From Desulfatiglans anilini DSM 4660 (lineage in GTDB: Bacteria; Desulfobacterota; DSM-4660; Desulfatiglandales; Desulfatiglandaceae), in the NCBI RefSeq assembly GCF_000422285.1, contig NZ_AULM01000005.1, positions 124,001 to 188,000 of the forward strand: 64,000 nucleotides of DNA, in the 5' to 3' direction. Position 1 is the stretch's first letter; every line of letters starts with the position of its first letter. A model generated the notes under the pieces. That model was given only the letters and a program-made list of their open reading frames with translations. It was not told the origin of the DNA and searched no databases. The translations under genes and the position numbers were made by a program. Shown one piece after another: positions 1-8,305 of the stretch.

Positions 1-57
1 TTTTCCCCTTGCGGGGAGTCCGACCATCGCGATGTAGAGGCGGTTGTTATGGTCCAT
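1..57 (-). CDS. 6-phosphofructo-2-kinase-like P-loop protein (N-terminus only)
   Basis: Only the first 19 codons lie in the window, reading leftward from ATG at 57 to the edge with no stop. They begin MDHNNRLYIAMVGLPARGK. The motif GLPARGK after a short hydrophobic strand is the form of Walker A loop typical of 6-phosphofructo-2-kinase/fructose-2,6-bisphosphatase proteins. The frame fits the edge exactly. It is divergent from the BI-1 gene. The family call rests on this single motif, so another P-loop kinase is possible. Confidence 0.55.
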   Translation of the reverse strand, partial: MDHNNRLYIAMVGLPARGK

Positions 58-104
58 GACCCTATCCAATAGGCCCAAACTGCGAAAAGTTCAACCGAAA
101 AATA

Positions 105-133
105 TTGAACGAACCTTTTCAAATCCTTATGAT
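105..133 (+). promoter_or_regulatory. Candidate sigma-70-type promoter for the BI-1 gene
   Basis: TTGAAC at 105..110 and TATGAT at 128..133 are separated by 17 bp, in an AT-rich stretch about 100 bp upstream of the BI-1 start. The spacing is ideal and both hexamers are close to consensus. Seen by eye only; no transcript data. Confidence 0.5.
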
Positions 134-232
134 ATATAAAATAGTTCGAAATCTCGAAAACGGGTTCGACGGCGGCGCACGCGGCAGCGCCGATAAAACG
201 GTATTAATCAAATTTAAAGGAGGTTTGAAAAC

Positions 233-937
233 ATGGTAACGGCGGCATCGACACAGACCCGGACCGGGGTCCTGGTCAACAGCTTCGTGCGCAGCGTTTA
301 CAACTGGATGGCGGTGGGCCTCGGTCTGACAGGCTTCGTCGCCTATTACGTCGCCAACAGCCCGGGGCTCCAGGCTGCCCTTGTCCAGAACCCCCTGATG
401 CTGATCGTCCTCATCGTTGCCCAGCTCGGCCTCGTGTTCGCCATCAGCGGCGCGATCAACCGCCTCAGCGCCGGGGCGGCGACCGGGCTCTTCGTGCTTT
501 ACGCCGGGTTGAACGGGGTGATTCTCTCCTTCGTCTTCCTTGCCTACACGCAGACATCCATCGTCAGCACCTTTTTCATCTGCGCGGGGACATTCGTGGG
601 ATGCAGCATCTACGGCTGGACGACGAAGCGCGACCTGACCTCTTTCGGCGGATTCCTGATGATGGGCCTGATCGGGATCATCATCGCATCCCTCGTGAAC
701 CTGTTCATCCGCAGCAGCGGAATGAGCCTCATCATCAGCTACATCGGAGTCTTCGTGTTTGTCGGGCTGACTGCCTGGGACACGCAGAAGCTCAAGAACA
801 TGGCGCTCGCTCAGCCGGCGGATCTGGAGGCGGGGGTCCTGCGGAAGGGGGCGATCCTGGGGGCGCTTTCCCTGTACCTGGACTTCATCAATCTCTTCCT
901 GATGCTCCTGCGCATCTTCGGGCAAACCAGGGATTAG
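233..937 (+). CDS. Bax inhibitor-1/YccA family membrane protein
   Basis: 234-residue polytopic inner-membrane protein with about seven hydrophobic segments, the usual size of bacterial BI-1/YccA/YbhL proteins. The N-terminal segment VRSVYNWMAVGLGLTGFVAY and the later FVGLTAWDTQKLKNMA match family hallmarks (the last carries the conserved Asp of the C-terminal region). Members are proposed to be pH-sensitive calcium leak channels or FtsH modulators. AAAGGAGG lies 8 bp before the ATG, an excellent ribosome site. It stands alone behind its own candidate promoter; the following gene starts 226 bp downstream. Confidence 0.9.
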   Translation: MVTAASTQTRTGVLVNSFVRSVYNWMAVGLGLTGFVAYYVANSPGLQAALVQNPLMLIVLIVAQLGLVFAISGAINRLSAGAATGLFVLYAGLNGVILSFVFLAYTQTSIVSTFFICAGTFVGCSIYGWTTKRDLTSFGGFLMMGLIGIIIASLVNLFIRSSGMSLIISYIGVFVFVGLTAWDTQKLKNMALAQPADLEAGVLRKGAILGALSLYLDFINLFLMLLRIFGQTRD

Positions 938-1163
938 CCGGCCGCACCGCTCCTCCGATGTCCCGGAACGCTCCCCCCGGGGGTCCAGCCCTCAGGGGGA
1001 TTGTTTTTTGCGGGCTGTGTGCCAGGCAGTCCGATCACAGAAGATGGCGTACATGGAGAGCTTTCCAAGTGCTAAACTCCATCAGACAGGGAGTGAAGGG
1101 GTAGAGCCAGGTTGCAGGCTGAATTGTTTTCGTGAGGCATCGACCTCGTGAAGGAGAGGGCAC

Positions 1164-2111
1164 ATGGCCGAGGGAGCATGGGTGCCGGGATATGTCGGTC
1201 TGTTCGAAACCGGAGAATTTGCACGCAGGATCGAAGCCGGCCTCGGGATGATGGAGTCCTGCACGCTTTGCCCCCGCCGCTGCGGCATCAACCGGCTGGC
1301 GGGTGAAACCGGGTACTGCCGGACCGGCCGCAGGGCCCGCATTGCAAGCTACAACGCGCATTTCGGGGAGGAGGCGCCCCTGGTCGGACGCCGCGGATCG
1401 GGGACCATCTTCGTGAGTTCGTGCAACCTGCTCTGCAGCTTTTGCCAGAATGCCGAGATCAGCCACGGGAACGAAGGGGTGGACGTCATGCCCGGGCAGA
1501 TGGCCGCCATGATGCTGGATTTGGCGGCGATGGGCTGCCACAACATCAACATCGTCACGCCGACCCATATCGTGCCGATGCTGCTCGAGGCGCTGGCGGC
1601 AGCCGTCCCGCAAGGGCTCTCGCTCCCGCTCGTTTACAATTGCGGAGGGTACGAATCGGTGGAGGCCCTGAGGCTGCTCGAGGGTGTCGTGGACATCTAC
1701 ATGCCCGATTTCAAGTTCTGGGATCCGCAGTGGGCCGAGCGGTTTTGCCAGGCCGACGATTACCCCGAACGCGCGCGGGAAGCCCTGCATGAGATGCACC
1801 GGCAGGTTGGGGACCTGGTCCTTGACGAGATGGGGATCGCCCGCAAGGGGCTTCTGGTGCGCCACCTCGTCATGCCCAACAGCGTCGGGGGAACCGCCGA
1901 GATCATGCGCTTCCTGGCGCGCGAGATCTCGCCAGACACCTATGTGAATGTCATGGATCAGTACCGCCCCTGCTGGGAGGCCCGAAAGGATCGGCTGATC
2001 GACCGCCGATTGACCGCCGCAGAATTCAGCGCCGCCTTGGATGCAGCCCATGCGGCCGGGCTGCACCGTCTGGACCGCAGGGAGCGGCCCCGCATCTTTT
2101 TCGGCCTTTGA
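1164..2111 (+). CDS. Radical SAM protein, pyruvate-formate-lyase-activase-like
   Basis: 315 residues. An N-terminal cysteine cluster (CTLCPRRCGINR, then GYCRTG) precedes the radical SAM motif CNLLCSFC (CX3CX2C) near residue 90, followed by a TIM-barrel-like region. This is the architecture of PflA-related proteins of the COG1313 type, whose substrates are mostly unknown. Start chosen at ATG 1164, which follows GGAGAGGG. The next gene starts 26 bp after the stop, so the two are probably cotranscribed, suggesting a functional link with a 2-hydroxyacyl-CoA-dehydratase-like protein. Confidence 0.85.
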   Translation: MAEGAWVPGYVGLFETGEFARRIEAGLGMMESCTLCPRRCGINRLAGETGYCRTGRRARIASYNAHFGEEAPLVGRRGSGTIFVSSCNLLCSFCQNAEISHGNEGVDVMPGQMAAMMLDLAAMGCHNINIVTPTHIVPMLLEALAAAVPQGLSLPLVYNCGGYESVEALRLLEGVVDIYMPDFKFWDPQWAERFCQADDYPERAREALHEMHRQVGDLVLDEMGIARKGLLVRHLVMPNSVGGTAEIMRFLAREISPDTYVNVMDQYRPCWEARKDRLIDRRLTAAEFSAALDAAHAAGLHRLDRRERPRIFFGL

Positions 2112-2137
2112 CAAGCTTCTTTTCGAGGAAAAAGACG

Positions 2138-3136
2138 ATGGACAAACGGGTCGGCATCACGGCCACCGTACCGGTGGAGATCATCCTCGCGGCAGGCCTG
2201 ACGCCCGTGGATCTGAACAACATCTTCATCAACGCAGAGGACCCGAAACGGCTCGTCGCCAAGGCGGAGGAGGCGGGCTTCGCCCGCAACGTCTGCACCT
2301 GGATCAAAGGAATCTATGCGACAGTCCTGGAAAAGGGGTTCCGGCGTGTGGTGGCGGTGACGGGGGGCGATTGCAGCAACACCATCGCCCTTGGCGAGGT
2401 CCTGGGGCGACGGGGCGTGGAGATCATCCACTTCGAGTACCCTCTGGACCGGTCCGCCGGGGCGCTCCGAGGCCGCATGAAGGCCCTTGCCGGGGCCCTC
2501 GGCGCTACCTGCGAGTCCGTGGAAAAGGCCCGGGGGGACGTGGACCGGATCAGGCGGAAGCTCAAACAGTTGGATGAGATGACGTACCGGGAGGGGCGCG
2601 TCAGCGGCTTCGAGAATCACCTTTTCCTCGTCGGAAGTTCGGATTTCGATCAGGATCCGGTAGGATTCGAGGCACGGCTGGACACGTTTCTCGATAAGGC
2701 CCGGAGCCGCCCCTCACGCGATCCGCGGATCCGGCTGGGTTTTCTGGGGGTGCCGCCCATTTTCAGCGGGTTTTACGAAGCGGTGGAGGCCATGGACGCC
2801 CAGGTGGTTTTCAACGAGGTGCAGCGCCAGTTCTCGATGCCGGCGGGCGGAAAGGGGCTCGTGGAGACCTACCTGCGCTACACCTATCCCTACGATATGG
2901 CCGGACGGATCGCCGACATCCGCACGGCCGTCGCTGAGCGCAGGCTCGACGGCCTGATCCATTACACCCAGACCTTCTGCTACCGTCAGATATACGACAT
3001 CCTCCTGCGCGAGGGCGTGGACACCCCGATCCTGACCCTGGAAGGCGACCAGCCCGGCCCGCTCGACAATCGGACCCTCCTTCGAATCGAAACCTTCTGC
3101 GAGATGCTCAAGAGCGGAAAGGACATGCCGCTCTAA
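2138..3136 (+). CDS. 2-hydroxyacyl-CoA dehydratase D-component-like protein
   Basis: 332 residues related to HgdB/FldC-type subunits, which bind a 4Fe-4S cluster through three cysteines. Candidate ligands are the Cys in NVCTWIKG, GGDCSNT and TFCYRQ, at the usual relative positions. No second dehydratase subunit and no ATP-dependent activase (HgdC type) is nearby; the neighbour is a radical SAM protein instead. It may therefore belong to the BcrC/BadD/HgdB-like side branch of unknown function rather than be a true dehydratase. ATG 2138 with GAGGAA upstream is preferred to a TTG at 2108 that overlaps the previous stop. Confidence 0.75.
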   Translation: MDKRVGITATVPVEIILAAGLTPVDLNNIFINAEDPKRLVAKAEEAGFARNVCTWIKGIYATVLEKGFRRVVAVTGGDCSNTIALGEVLGRRGVEIIHFEYPLDRSAGALRGRMKALAGALGATCESVEKARGDVDRIRRKLKQLDEMTYREGRVSGFENHLFLVGSSDFDQDPVGFEARLDTFLDKARSRPSRDPRIRLGFLGVPPIFSGFYEAVEAMDAQVVFNEVQRQFSMPAGGKGLVETYLRYTYPYDMAGRIADIRTAVAERRLDGLIHYTQTFCYRQIYDILLREGVDTPILTLEGDQPGPLDNRTLLRIETFCEMLKSGKDMPL

Positions 3137-3143
3137 TGGCCTT

Positions 3144-4184
3144 TCACAGGACCCGCCTGCCGCTGATGACATCCTCCGCCAGTTGAACATCCTTGCGGCT
3201 GCCGATGAAGAGCGGGACCCGCTGGTGAAGGGTCGCGGGCTCGATCTGGAGGATCGGTCCATTCCCATCGCTGGCGTAGCCCCCGGCCTCCTCCACGACC
3301 ATGGCGAGCGGGTTCGCTTCGACCATCAGGCGCAGCTTGCCGGTAGGCTTCTTGGGGTCTTTCAGGTCGGCAGGGTACATGAAGATGCCGCCTTTCAGAA
3401 GGTTCCGGTGAAAATCCGCCACCAGGCTCCCGACGTAGCGCGAGGTGTAGGGCCTGGATGTCTCCTTGTCCGGCGTCTTGAAATAGTCGATCAGGCCGCG
3501 GGTGCGCTCGTCCCAATAGGCGTAGTTTCCCTCGTTCACACTGTACGTCTTGCCCTGCTCGGGGATGCGGATGTTCTCATGGGAGAGCAGAAACTCCCCG
3601 ACGCTCGGAAAGAGCGTAAAGCCGTGCACCCCGGTGCCGCTCCCGGTGGTGTAGACCATGATCGTGCTCGATCCGTAGATGAAATAGCCTGCAGCCACCT
3701 GCTCCACCCCCGGCTGCAGGACGTCATTCAGAAGCACCTCGTTGGTATGCGAATCCTCCGGCCTTCGATAGACGCCGAATATCGTTCCGATGCTGACATT
3801 GACGTCGATGTTGCTGGATCCGTCCAGGGGGTCGAAGACGAGGATGTAATTCCCCCGCGGGTATTCCGCCGGGATCTCGATGAGGTCAGGATCTTCTTCC
3901 GATGCCATGCACCAGAGCTGACCGACATGCCGCATACGCTGGATGATGACCTGATTGGCGAAAAGGTCCAGTTTCTGCACCCGCTCATTCTGGACGTTGA
4001 TGCGCCCGGTGTCCCCCAGGATGTCGGTCAATCCGGCCTTGTTGACCTCGCGTGAAATCACCTTCGCCGCCACGATCAGTTCGTTCAGGAGCGTCGTGAA
4101 GGCGCCGGTGGCCTCCGGGTTCGTCCTCTGCTGCGTGAGGATGTGTTCGGTAATGGTGGTTCCGACAGATCGCTTCGCGTTCAT
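3144..4184 (-). CDS. fbp: Fructose-1,6-bisphosphatase class I
   Basis: 346 residues, full length. Hydrolyses fructose 1,6-bisphosphate to fructose 6-phosphate in gluconeogenesis, in the cytoplasm. The metal-binding signature FDPLDGSSNIDVN is intact, with MASEEDP upstream as the first acidic metal site, and the C-terminal LRLMVEANPLAMVVEEAGG is typical. GGAGGAGGG lies just before the ATG. It converges with the dehydratase-like gene, leaving 7 bp between the stops. The response regulator upstream is on the same strand. Confidence 0.95.
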   Translation of the reverse strand: MNAKRSVGTTITEHILTQQRTNPEATGAFTTLLNELIVAAKVISREVNKAGLTDILGDTGRINVQNERVQKLDLFANQVIIQRMRHVGQLWCMASEEDPDLIEIPAEYPRGNYILVFDPLDGSSNIDVNVSIGTIFGVYRRPEDSHTNEVLLNDVLQPGVEQVAAGYFIYGSSTIMVYTTGSGTGVHGFTLFPSVGEFLLSHENIRIPEQGKTYSVNEGNYAYWDERTRGLIDYFKTPDKETSRPYTSRYVGSLVADFHRNLLKGGIFMYPADLKDPKKPTGKLRLMVEANPLAMVVEEAGGYASDGNGPILQIEPATLHQRVPLFIGSRKDVQLAEDVISGRRVL

Positions 4185-4351
4185 CTTCCCTCCTCCAGTG
4201 GTGTACCGGCCTCTGTGCGCATCTCCGCCCCGGGGCCTTATAGACCATTCACCCTGCCTTCATCGGGAAAACTGGCCCCTTCGCAAAACACCGGCCCTCG
4301 CGCCTGTTTTGCCGGCTGTCCAGGGGTCCCGCCCGGCAAGGAGCAGGCCTA

Positions 4352-4516
4352 TCATCCAGCATCGTCCGCCGCAAGCGCCCTGAAAATATCCTCCCGGGAA
4401 ACCTTGCCCGGCACACCCGGGTTTTCGATCAAAAAAGGATGATCCTGCCCGAGCGCAAACCGATCGGTCTTTTTCGCCCGGGCGATCCGAAGACCGCGAC
4501 GCAGGTGAATGTTCAT
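4352..4516 (-). CDS. Small hypothetical protein (54 aa) between response regulator and fbp
   Basis: ATG at 4516 opens a 54-codon frame ending TGA at 4352. The product is basic at the N-terminus (MNIHLRRGLRIARAKK) and ends in an acidic helix-like tail (SREDIFRALAADDAG). No family is recognised. A weak GAGGG sits about 13 bp before the ATG. The frame is continuous with that of the upstream response regulator across its TGA stop, so it could also be a lost C-terminal extension. Function unknown; gene status uncertain. Confidence 0.35.
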   Translation of the reverse strand: MNIHLRRGLRIARAKKTDRFALGQDHPFLIENPGVPGKVSREDIFRALAADDAG

Positions 4517-4561
4517 GTTGCCGCTGCAACCCTCAAGAACGAACCTCCCGGAGTTGGAAAC

Positions 4562-5050
4562 TCAGTATTTGAGCAGGTTGTCCCAGAATCCGGGGTCTTC
4601 GTCCTTCCAGTTCGGTCCGAAACGCCGGTCGCAGAAACCGCTCAGCCGCTCATACCACTTGGCCCAAACGTTCTTCTTCCGTTCGCGGGCATCGAGGACA
4701 TCGGCCAGAAAGAGATCGATCTTGTTGATCTCTTCCTTCGGGACGTAGTATGACGCCCCTCCCTCGAAGGATCGTTTGAGGTTGTCCTTGGAAAGGGCAT
4801 GGGCGGTCAGCATCAGCGCAGGAATATCCTTGTCCCGGCAGATCTCGAGCAGTTCGTAGCCCCGCACGCCCATGATATCCAGGATCGCCGCGTGATAGTG
4901 GTTCGCTTCGAGGAAGGCTTTCCCTTCTTCGAAGGTGGAAGCCGAATCGATCCTGCACATATCGAGCAATTCGATGAGAAATTCCAGGATGTCCTTCTCA
5001 TCGTCCACAATGAGAATACGCTTACCTTTCAAAATCTTTTCAGGTTCCAT
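4562..5050 (-). CDS. Single-domain response regulator
   Basis: 162 residues: a receiver domain (about 10-125) followed by a short C-terminal helix-rich tail without a recognisable output domain. The acidic pair is in ILIVDDEKD, the phosphoacceptor is the Asp in AAILDIMG, the conserved Thr is in ALMLTAHA and the Lys in YVPKEE. The protein probably acts through protein-protein contacts. No histidine kinase is adjacent. The tail is rich in Trp, Lys and acidic residues (WAKWYERL, WKDEDPGFWDNLL). Confidence 0.85.
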   Translation of the reverse strand: MEPEKILKGKRILIVDDEKDILEFLIELLDMCRIDSASTFEEGKAFLEANHYHAAILDIMGVRGYELLEICRDKDIPALMLTAHALSKDNLKRSFEGGASYYVPKEEINKIDLFLADVLDARERKKNVWAKWYERLSGFCDRRFGPNWKDEDPGFWDNLLKY

Positions 5051-5140
5051 TCCATCGATCCTCCTCGGGATAGATCATCGCACGTGCAACTTCAACATCT
5101 GAAAACTGCAGCATTCGACTCCGCCGCCACGGCATTCACC

Positions 5141-6286
5141 TTACACGGAACCTTCCTGATATTCAAGCCGGTAGATTTCGGCCAGGGTCAGGAAAACCGT
5201 TATGGCCAGCGGTCCATAAAGGATGCCCATGATCCCGTACAATTTGATGCCTCCGATGATGCCGATGAACACAAGCAGGGAGTTCATGTGCACCCCTTGC
5301 CCGATGAGACGCGGCTTGATCAGGTACTCGATGATGGAGCTGTAGAAGACGTTGTACGCGAGGAAGAGGATCCCGGGGGCGAGATGGCCCTGAAGGATCA
5401 TGATGGCCGTGGCGGGGAGGAACACAATGGAGGCGCCGATAATCGGGAGAAAGGCCATGAACGCGATGACGGTTCCCCAGAGGAAGGGAGATTTCAGGCC
5501 GAAGAGGAAAAAGCCAAGCCCTCCGAGGAACCCCTGCGTGAGCCCGGAAAGGCCATTGACGACGATAATCACCCGGCCCATCTCGTAAAAGGTGTGGGCC
5601 ACTTTTTCGAGCTGCTCCCGCGGCACCGGCAGGAGTTCGACCAGATAGCTTTTGAGCCGTGCGCCGTCCCGGAAAAGGAAGAAGATCGTCATGATCATCA
5701 GAAAAAAATGGACGAGAAAGCTGAGGAGATTGGACGCAACGTTGCTGACCTGCTTGTAGAGGAAAAGCCCCACATTTTTGCCGACGGCGCTCGAAAGCTT
5801 CGCCACGTTGGCCTGACCGACATCGATCCCTGCCATCGCGGCAAATCTGCGGAGCCTCTGCACCCAGATGTTGTCGCTTTCGAGGACATCCTGGAGGTGC
5901 CCGATGGAAACGGCATCCCGCGTATTGACATAGAAATCGAAGGCTTCGTTCGAGAGGATGGTGAAAAACCATCCGGCGGGGATGACCAGCACGAGGAGGA
6001 CGAGCAGCGTGGTCGAAAGGGCGGCAAAGGATGAATTTTCCCGAAGAAAGGACAAGACGCGTTTGTGGATGGGATAGAAGATCCCGGCGATGAGGAGCGC
6101 AAGCATGATCGCTGGCAGATAGGACCAGAAGAGCCGGAGGAGAAGCAGGGACGATCCGACCAGAAGGATAAAAAAGAGGACGGTGCCTACGCGTTTTCCG
6201 CTCACCTCATGAGGCTCCTGATTCGAATGGTTCCACGAGCCGCCCGCAGACCCTTCGCCGGGTTCGGGCCGTATTGCCGGCCGCAC
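5141..6286 (-). CDS. AI-2E family transporter (PerM/YdiK-like permease)
   Basis: 381 residues with about eight membrane segments in the PF01594 layout: two N-terminal helices (from VLFFILLVGSSLLLL), a long soluble segment, then the conserved C-terminal block with GLTQGFLGGLGFFLFG and the end motif IGIIGGIKLYGIMGILYGPL. Family members include the AI-2 exporter TqsA and sodium/proton antiporters, so the substrate cannot be assigned. GTG at 6286 is preceded by AAGGA; the TM2 gene ends 12 bp upstream, suggesting a two-gene transcript. Confidence 0.88.
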   Translation of the reverse strand: MRPAIRPEPGEGSAGGSWNHSNQEPHEVSGKRVGTVLFFILLVGSSLLLLRLFWSYLPAIMLALLIAGIFYPIHKRVLSFLRENSSFAALSTTLLVLLVLVIPAGWFFTILSNEAFDFYVNTRDAVSIGHLQDVLESDNIWVQRLRRFAAMAGIDVGQANVAKLSSAVGKNVGLFLYKQVSNVASNLLSFLVHFFLMIMTIFFLFRDGARLKSYLVELLPVPREQLEKVAHTFYEMGRVIIVVNGLSGLTQGFLGGLGFFLFGLKSPFLWGTVIAFMAFLPIIGASIVFLPATAIMILQGHLAPGILFLAYNVFYSSIIEYLIKPRLIGQGVHMNSLLVFIGIIGGIKLYGIMGILYGPLAITVFLTLAEIYRLEYQEGSV

Positions 6287-6298
6287 AACGCCGGTCCT

Positions 6299-6691
6299 TC
6301 ACCTGCGGCTGTTGATAAGCGTGATCTGATCGTTGAGCGTCCAGTAGTCATAGATGTATCCGATCAAGAAAAGCCCCCCGGTAAGGAGGTAGAGGACCCC
6401 GCTGATCCATTTGCGCATGTACATCCGATGCACCCCGAAGACCCCCAGGAACGTGAGCAAAAGCCAGGCGACATTGTAGTCGATCGGGCCCATTCGAAAG
6501 CGGAGATCCGCTTGGCGATGGAGCGATGGGATCAGGAAGAGATCGACGATCCATCCGATCAGAAACAGGCCGAAGGTGAAAAAATAGATCGTTCCCGAGA
6601 TCGGCCGGCCGAAATAAAACCGGTGTGATCCGGTGAACCCGAAGATCCAGATGATATAACCGAGGACTACGCTGTGCGATGAGTTGGCCAT
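6299..6691 (-). CDS. TM2 domain protein (two TM2-like repeats)
   Basis: 130 residues with four membrane helices as two TM2 hairpins. The first contains GSHRFYFGRPISGTIYF, the second GVHRMYMRKWISGVLYLL; each has the G-x-HRFY/HRMY helix-turn signature and is followed by a G-L-F-LIG segment (about 60-75 and 110-125). Start taken at ATG 6691, with AGGAG 9 bp upstream; a longer frame to 6817 would run into a dispersed repeat. Function of TM2 proteins in bacteria is not established. Confidence 0.8.
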   Translation of the reverse strand: MANSSHSVVLGYIIWIFGFTGSHRFYFGRPISGTIYFFTFGLFLIGWIVDLFLIPSLHRQADLRFRMGPIDYNVAWLLLTFLGVFGVHRMYMRKWISGVLYLLTGGLFLIGYIYDYWTLNDQITLINSRR

Positions 6692-6762
6692 TCTTTGCTC
6701 CTGAAGCTTCAACGGCACTGAATCAGAGTTGCCGGAATCCGCTTCGATCTCGTGAACCAGAC

Positions 6763-6878
6763 TTCCACCCGGAAAAGGTCTTTCCGGCCCATCCAGGCGT
6801 CGGTGCACCCGTTCCATGCCGCGGCAGCCTGCAGGCGGCCGATGCGTAAACGATTGATTCCTTTATATATCAGTCAAC
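6763..6878 (-). repeat. Dispersed palindromic repeat, copy A (diverged)
   Basis: Minus-strand copy of the family described at 47169..47300. Shared blocks in order: AAGGAATCAATCGTTTACGC, then CCGCCTGCAGG..., GACGCC, ATGGGCCGGAAAGACC and TTTTCCGG. It lies 72 bp upstream of the TM2 start. The rest of the 408 bp gap between the TM2 and DUF2284 genes (6692..7099) shows only a weak ACAAGG/CCTTGT dyad near 6967..6990 and no credible gene. Confidence 0.6.
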
Positions 6879-7099
6879 TTGGGACCCGCCCCGAAGGCTT
6901 GGTGCCGAGAACGCGCAACGTGCGGAGGAAAGCGGAGCCCGCGCCGCAGGGGCGGGTTTGAGCGCAACAAGGATGTAAAAAAGCCCCTTGTTTCCCGGTT
7001 GAAAACACGGCCGTTCTCCATACTTCATTAAGGGATGGCTACGAAACTACCAGTTGAGAGGAGGGGTTTCAAGAAGAATCACCAGATCCACACGCCTTG

Positions 7100-7624
7100 T
7101 TACAGCAGAACCATGCTGTACCAAACCGGCACCAGGCCGCCCCGTTCGTCGTATCTGACCTTGAAGCCGTGCGGCTCGACAGTCTTGGCGATATCGATTC
7201 CGAAGGCATCCATGGCGGGGCGTGCGAGGTGGGGATATCTGCAGGGCTCCGGAAACGTGCAGTCTTCACACTTGACGCACAGTGTCATCCCGAAGGCGAA
7301 GGGCAAACCGCAGGTGGCCATGGCTTCCTTCTCGATGGCTAGGGTGATGTCCTGCCCGGTCAGCGGATCGGACGACTGGATGATCAGCGCCTTTTCGTAG
7401 TTGTCGAAGGCCGCCATGAATTGATCGGGGGACAGCCTCAGGTTAGGGGGGCATGTCCAATACCGGCCCCAGCGCGCGCACCCGAAACGGCATTTCAGAT
7501 AGGCTCGATCGTCGAAAACGATCCGGGCCGTATCGATCATCTTTGCGTCGGTCGCCCCCAACTGAATGGCGCGGCTGACCAGGGTATCTCTGTTCGTCAG
7601 GACTCCGTTGTGATTCCTGTTCAT
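7100..7624 (-). CDS. DUF2284 cysteine-rich metal-binding protein
   Basis: 174 residues. Cysteine clusters CRFGCARWGRYWTCPP (about 60-75) and CVKCEDCTFPEPCRYPHLARP (about 118-138) match DUF2284, a family with likely Fe-S or metal centres found mainly in anaerobes and next to methyltransferases. Start at ATG 7624 with GGGGGAA upstream; the longer frame to 7750 has no ribosome site. No operon partner is visible. Function unknown. Confidence 0.85.
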   Translation of the reverse strand: MNRNHNGVLTNRDTLVSRAIQLGATDAKMIDTARIVFDDRAYLKCRFGCARWGRYWTCPPNLRLSPDQFMAAFDNYEKALIIQSSDPLTGQDITLAIEKEAMATCGLPFAFGMTLCVKCEDCTFPEPCRYPHLARPAMDAFGIDIAKTVEPHGFKVRYDERGGLVPVWYSMVLL

Positions 7625-8132
7625 AGTTCCCCCTGCAGACAATAGCGCCTTCCCGGTGCTGGAGACAGGGTCCGGAGTGGATTCGGGGTGAGGAGTCGGC
7701 GGACGCCGGGCCTGTTTGGGAAAATCCTGCTGAAGACTCCCCACCCGCAAAGATTGGTCAAGCGCGTGATTCGAGGCAGATCATCCATCGGCGTCTGGGC
7801 GATGAGAGTAAAAAATTTCCCGGTCGAGGTTGAACCGTCGCGTTTCGGGCAGAAGATCAGTGCTGCTGGTAGGTTATTAGTTGTCAGGGATTGAGGGCCA
7901 CATTCTCTCCAACTGGCCGTTTTGCTGAATGCACCACCCATTTAGCCAAGCGAGGCTTTACTTTCTACCATATAAGGCGCATTTGCGCAATCCTCTTTTT
8001 CACCGGTTCACTCCAGGCAGAGCTGAAGCTCTTTACCTGTCGAGATCATCTGAGGCGGCTGTACAATCCTGAACATTTCCCGTCGGTCCGGACCATAAAC
8101 AACTGGCATTCCCGTTTTCCTGCTTGAAACAG
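7625..8132. other. Intergenic region, no gene recognised
   Basis: Between the DUF2284 gene and the sigma-54 regulator. Short frames exist on both strands (for example 7891..8127 plus and 7621..7941 minus) but none has a ribosome site, family resemblance or neighbour-like codon usage. The rest of the gap, to 8305, holds repeat copy B and a short AT-rich segment. Confidence 0.5.
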
Positions 8133-8208
8133 CCTCCAGGTCGCTTCCGCACAAACGATTGATTTCCTTGATATTGGCCAAAAATCCTCATCTCAGGATT
8201 GGAAACCA
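8133..8208 (-). repeat. Dispersed palindromic repeat, copy B (half element)
   Basis: Minus-strand left half of the repeat family: GGTTTCCAATCC, ATGAGGATTTTTGGCCAATA, TCAAGGAAATCAATCGTTTG, TGCGGAAGCGACCTGG. It closely matches copy H at 62 kb over this half, then similarity stops at the expected hairpin apex, so the right arm is missing. It lies just downstream of the sigma-54 regulator gene. Confidence 0.65.
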
Positions 8209-8305
8209 GGTTCTACGGGTAATCATTTCCGGATGAAAAGGGAATCCCAGGAATGTGAAGCCTTGGTCACCTCAAGACCGGGGGTTAAGATAACGGCCAG
8301 CGGCT

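Noticed and set aside
119-925. 268-aa open frame on the minus strand opposite the BI-1 gene
   Set aside because: Arg/Asp/His-rich composition typical of an antisense shadow of a GC-rich membrane protein gene.
4799-6034. 411-aa plus-strand frame opposite the response regulator and AI-2E permease
   Set aside because: Charged, low-complexity shadow translation; the minus strand carries two recognisable families.
7891-8127. 78-aa plus-strand frame between the DUF2284 and sigma-54 regulator genes
   Set aside because: No ribosome site or family match; it also runs toward repeat copy B.
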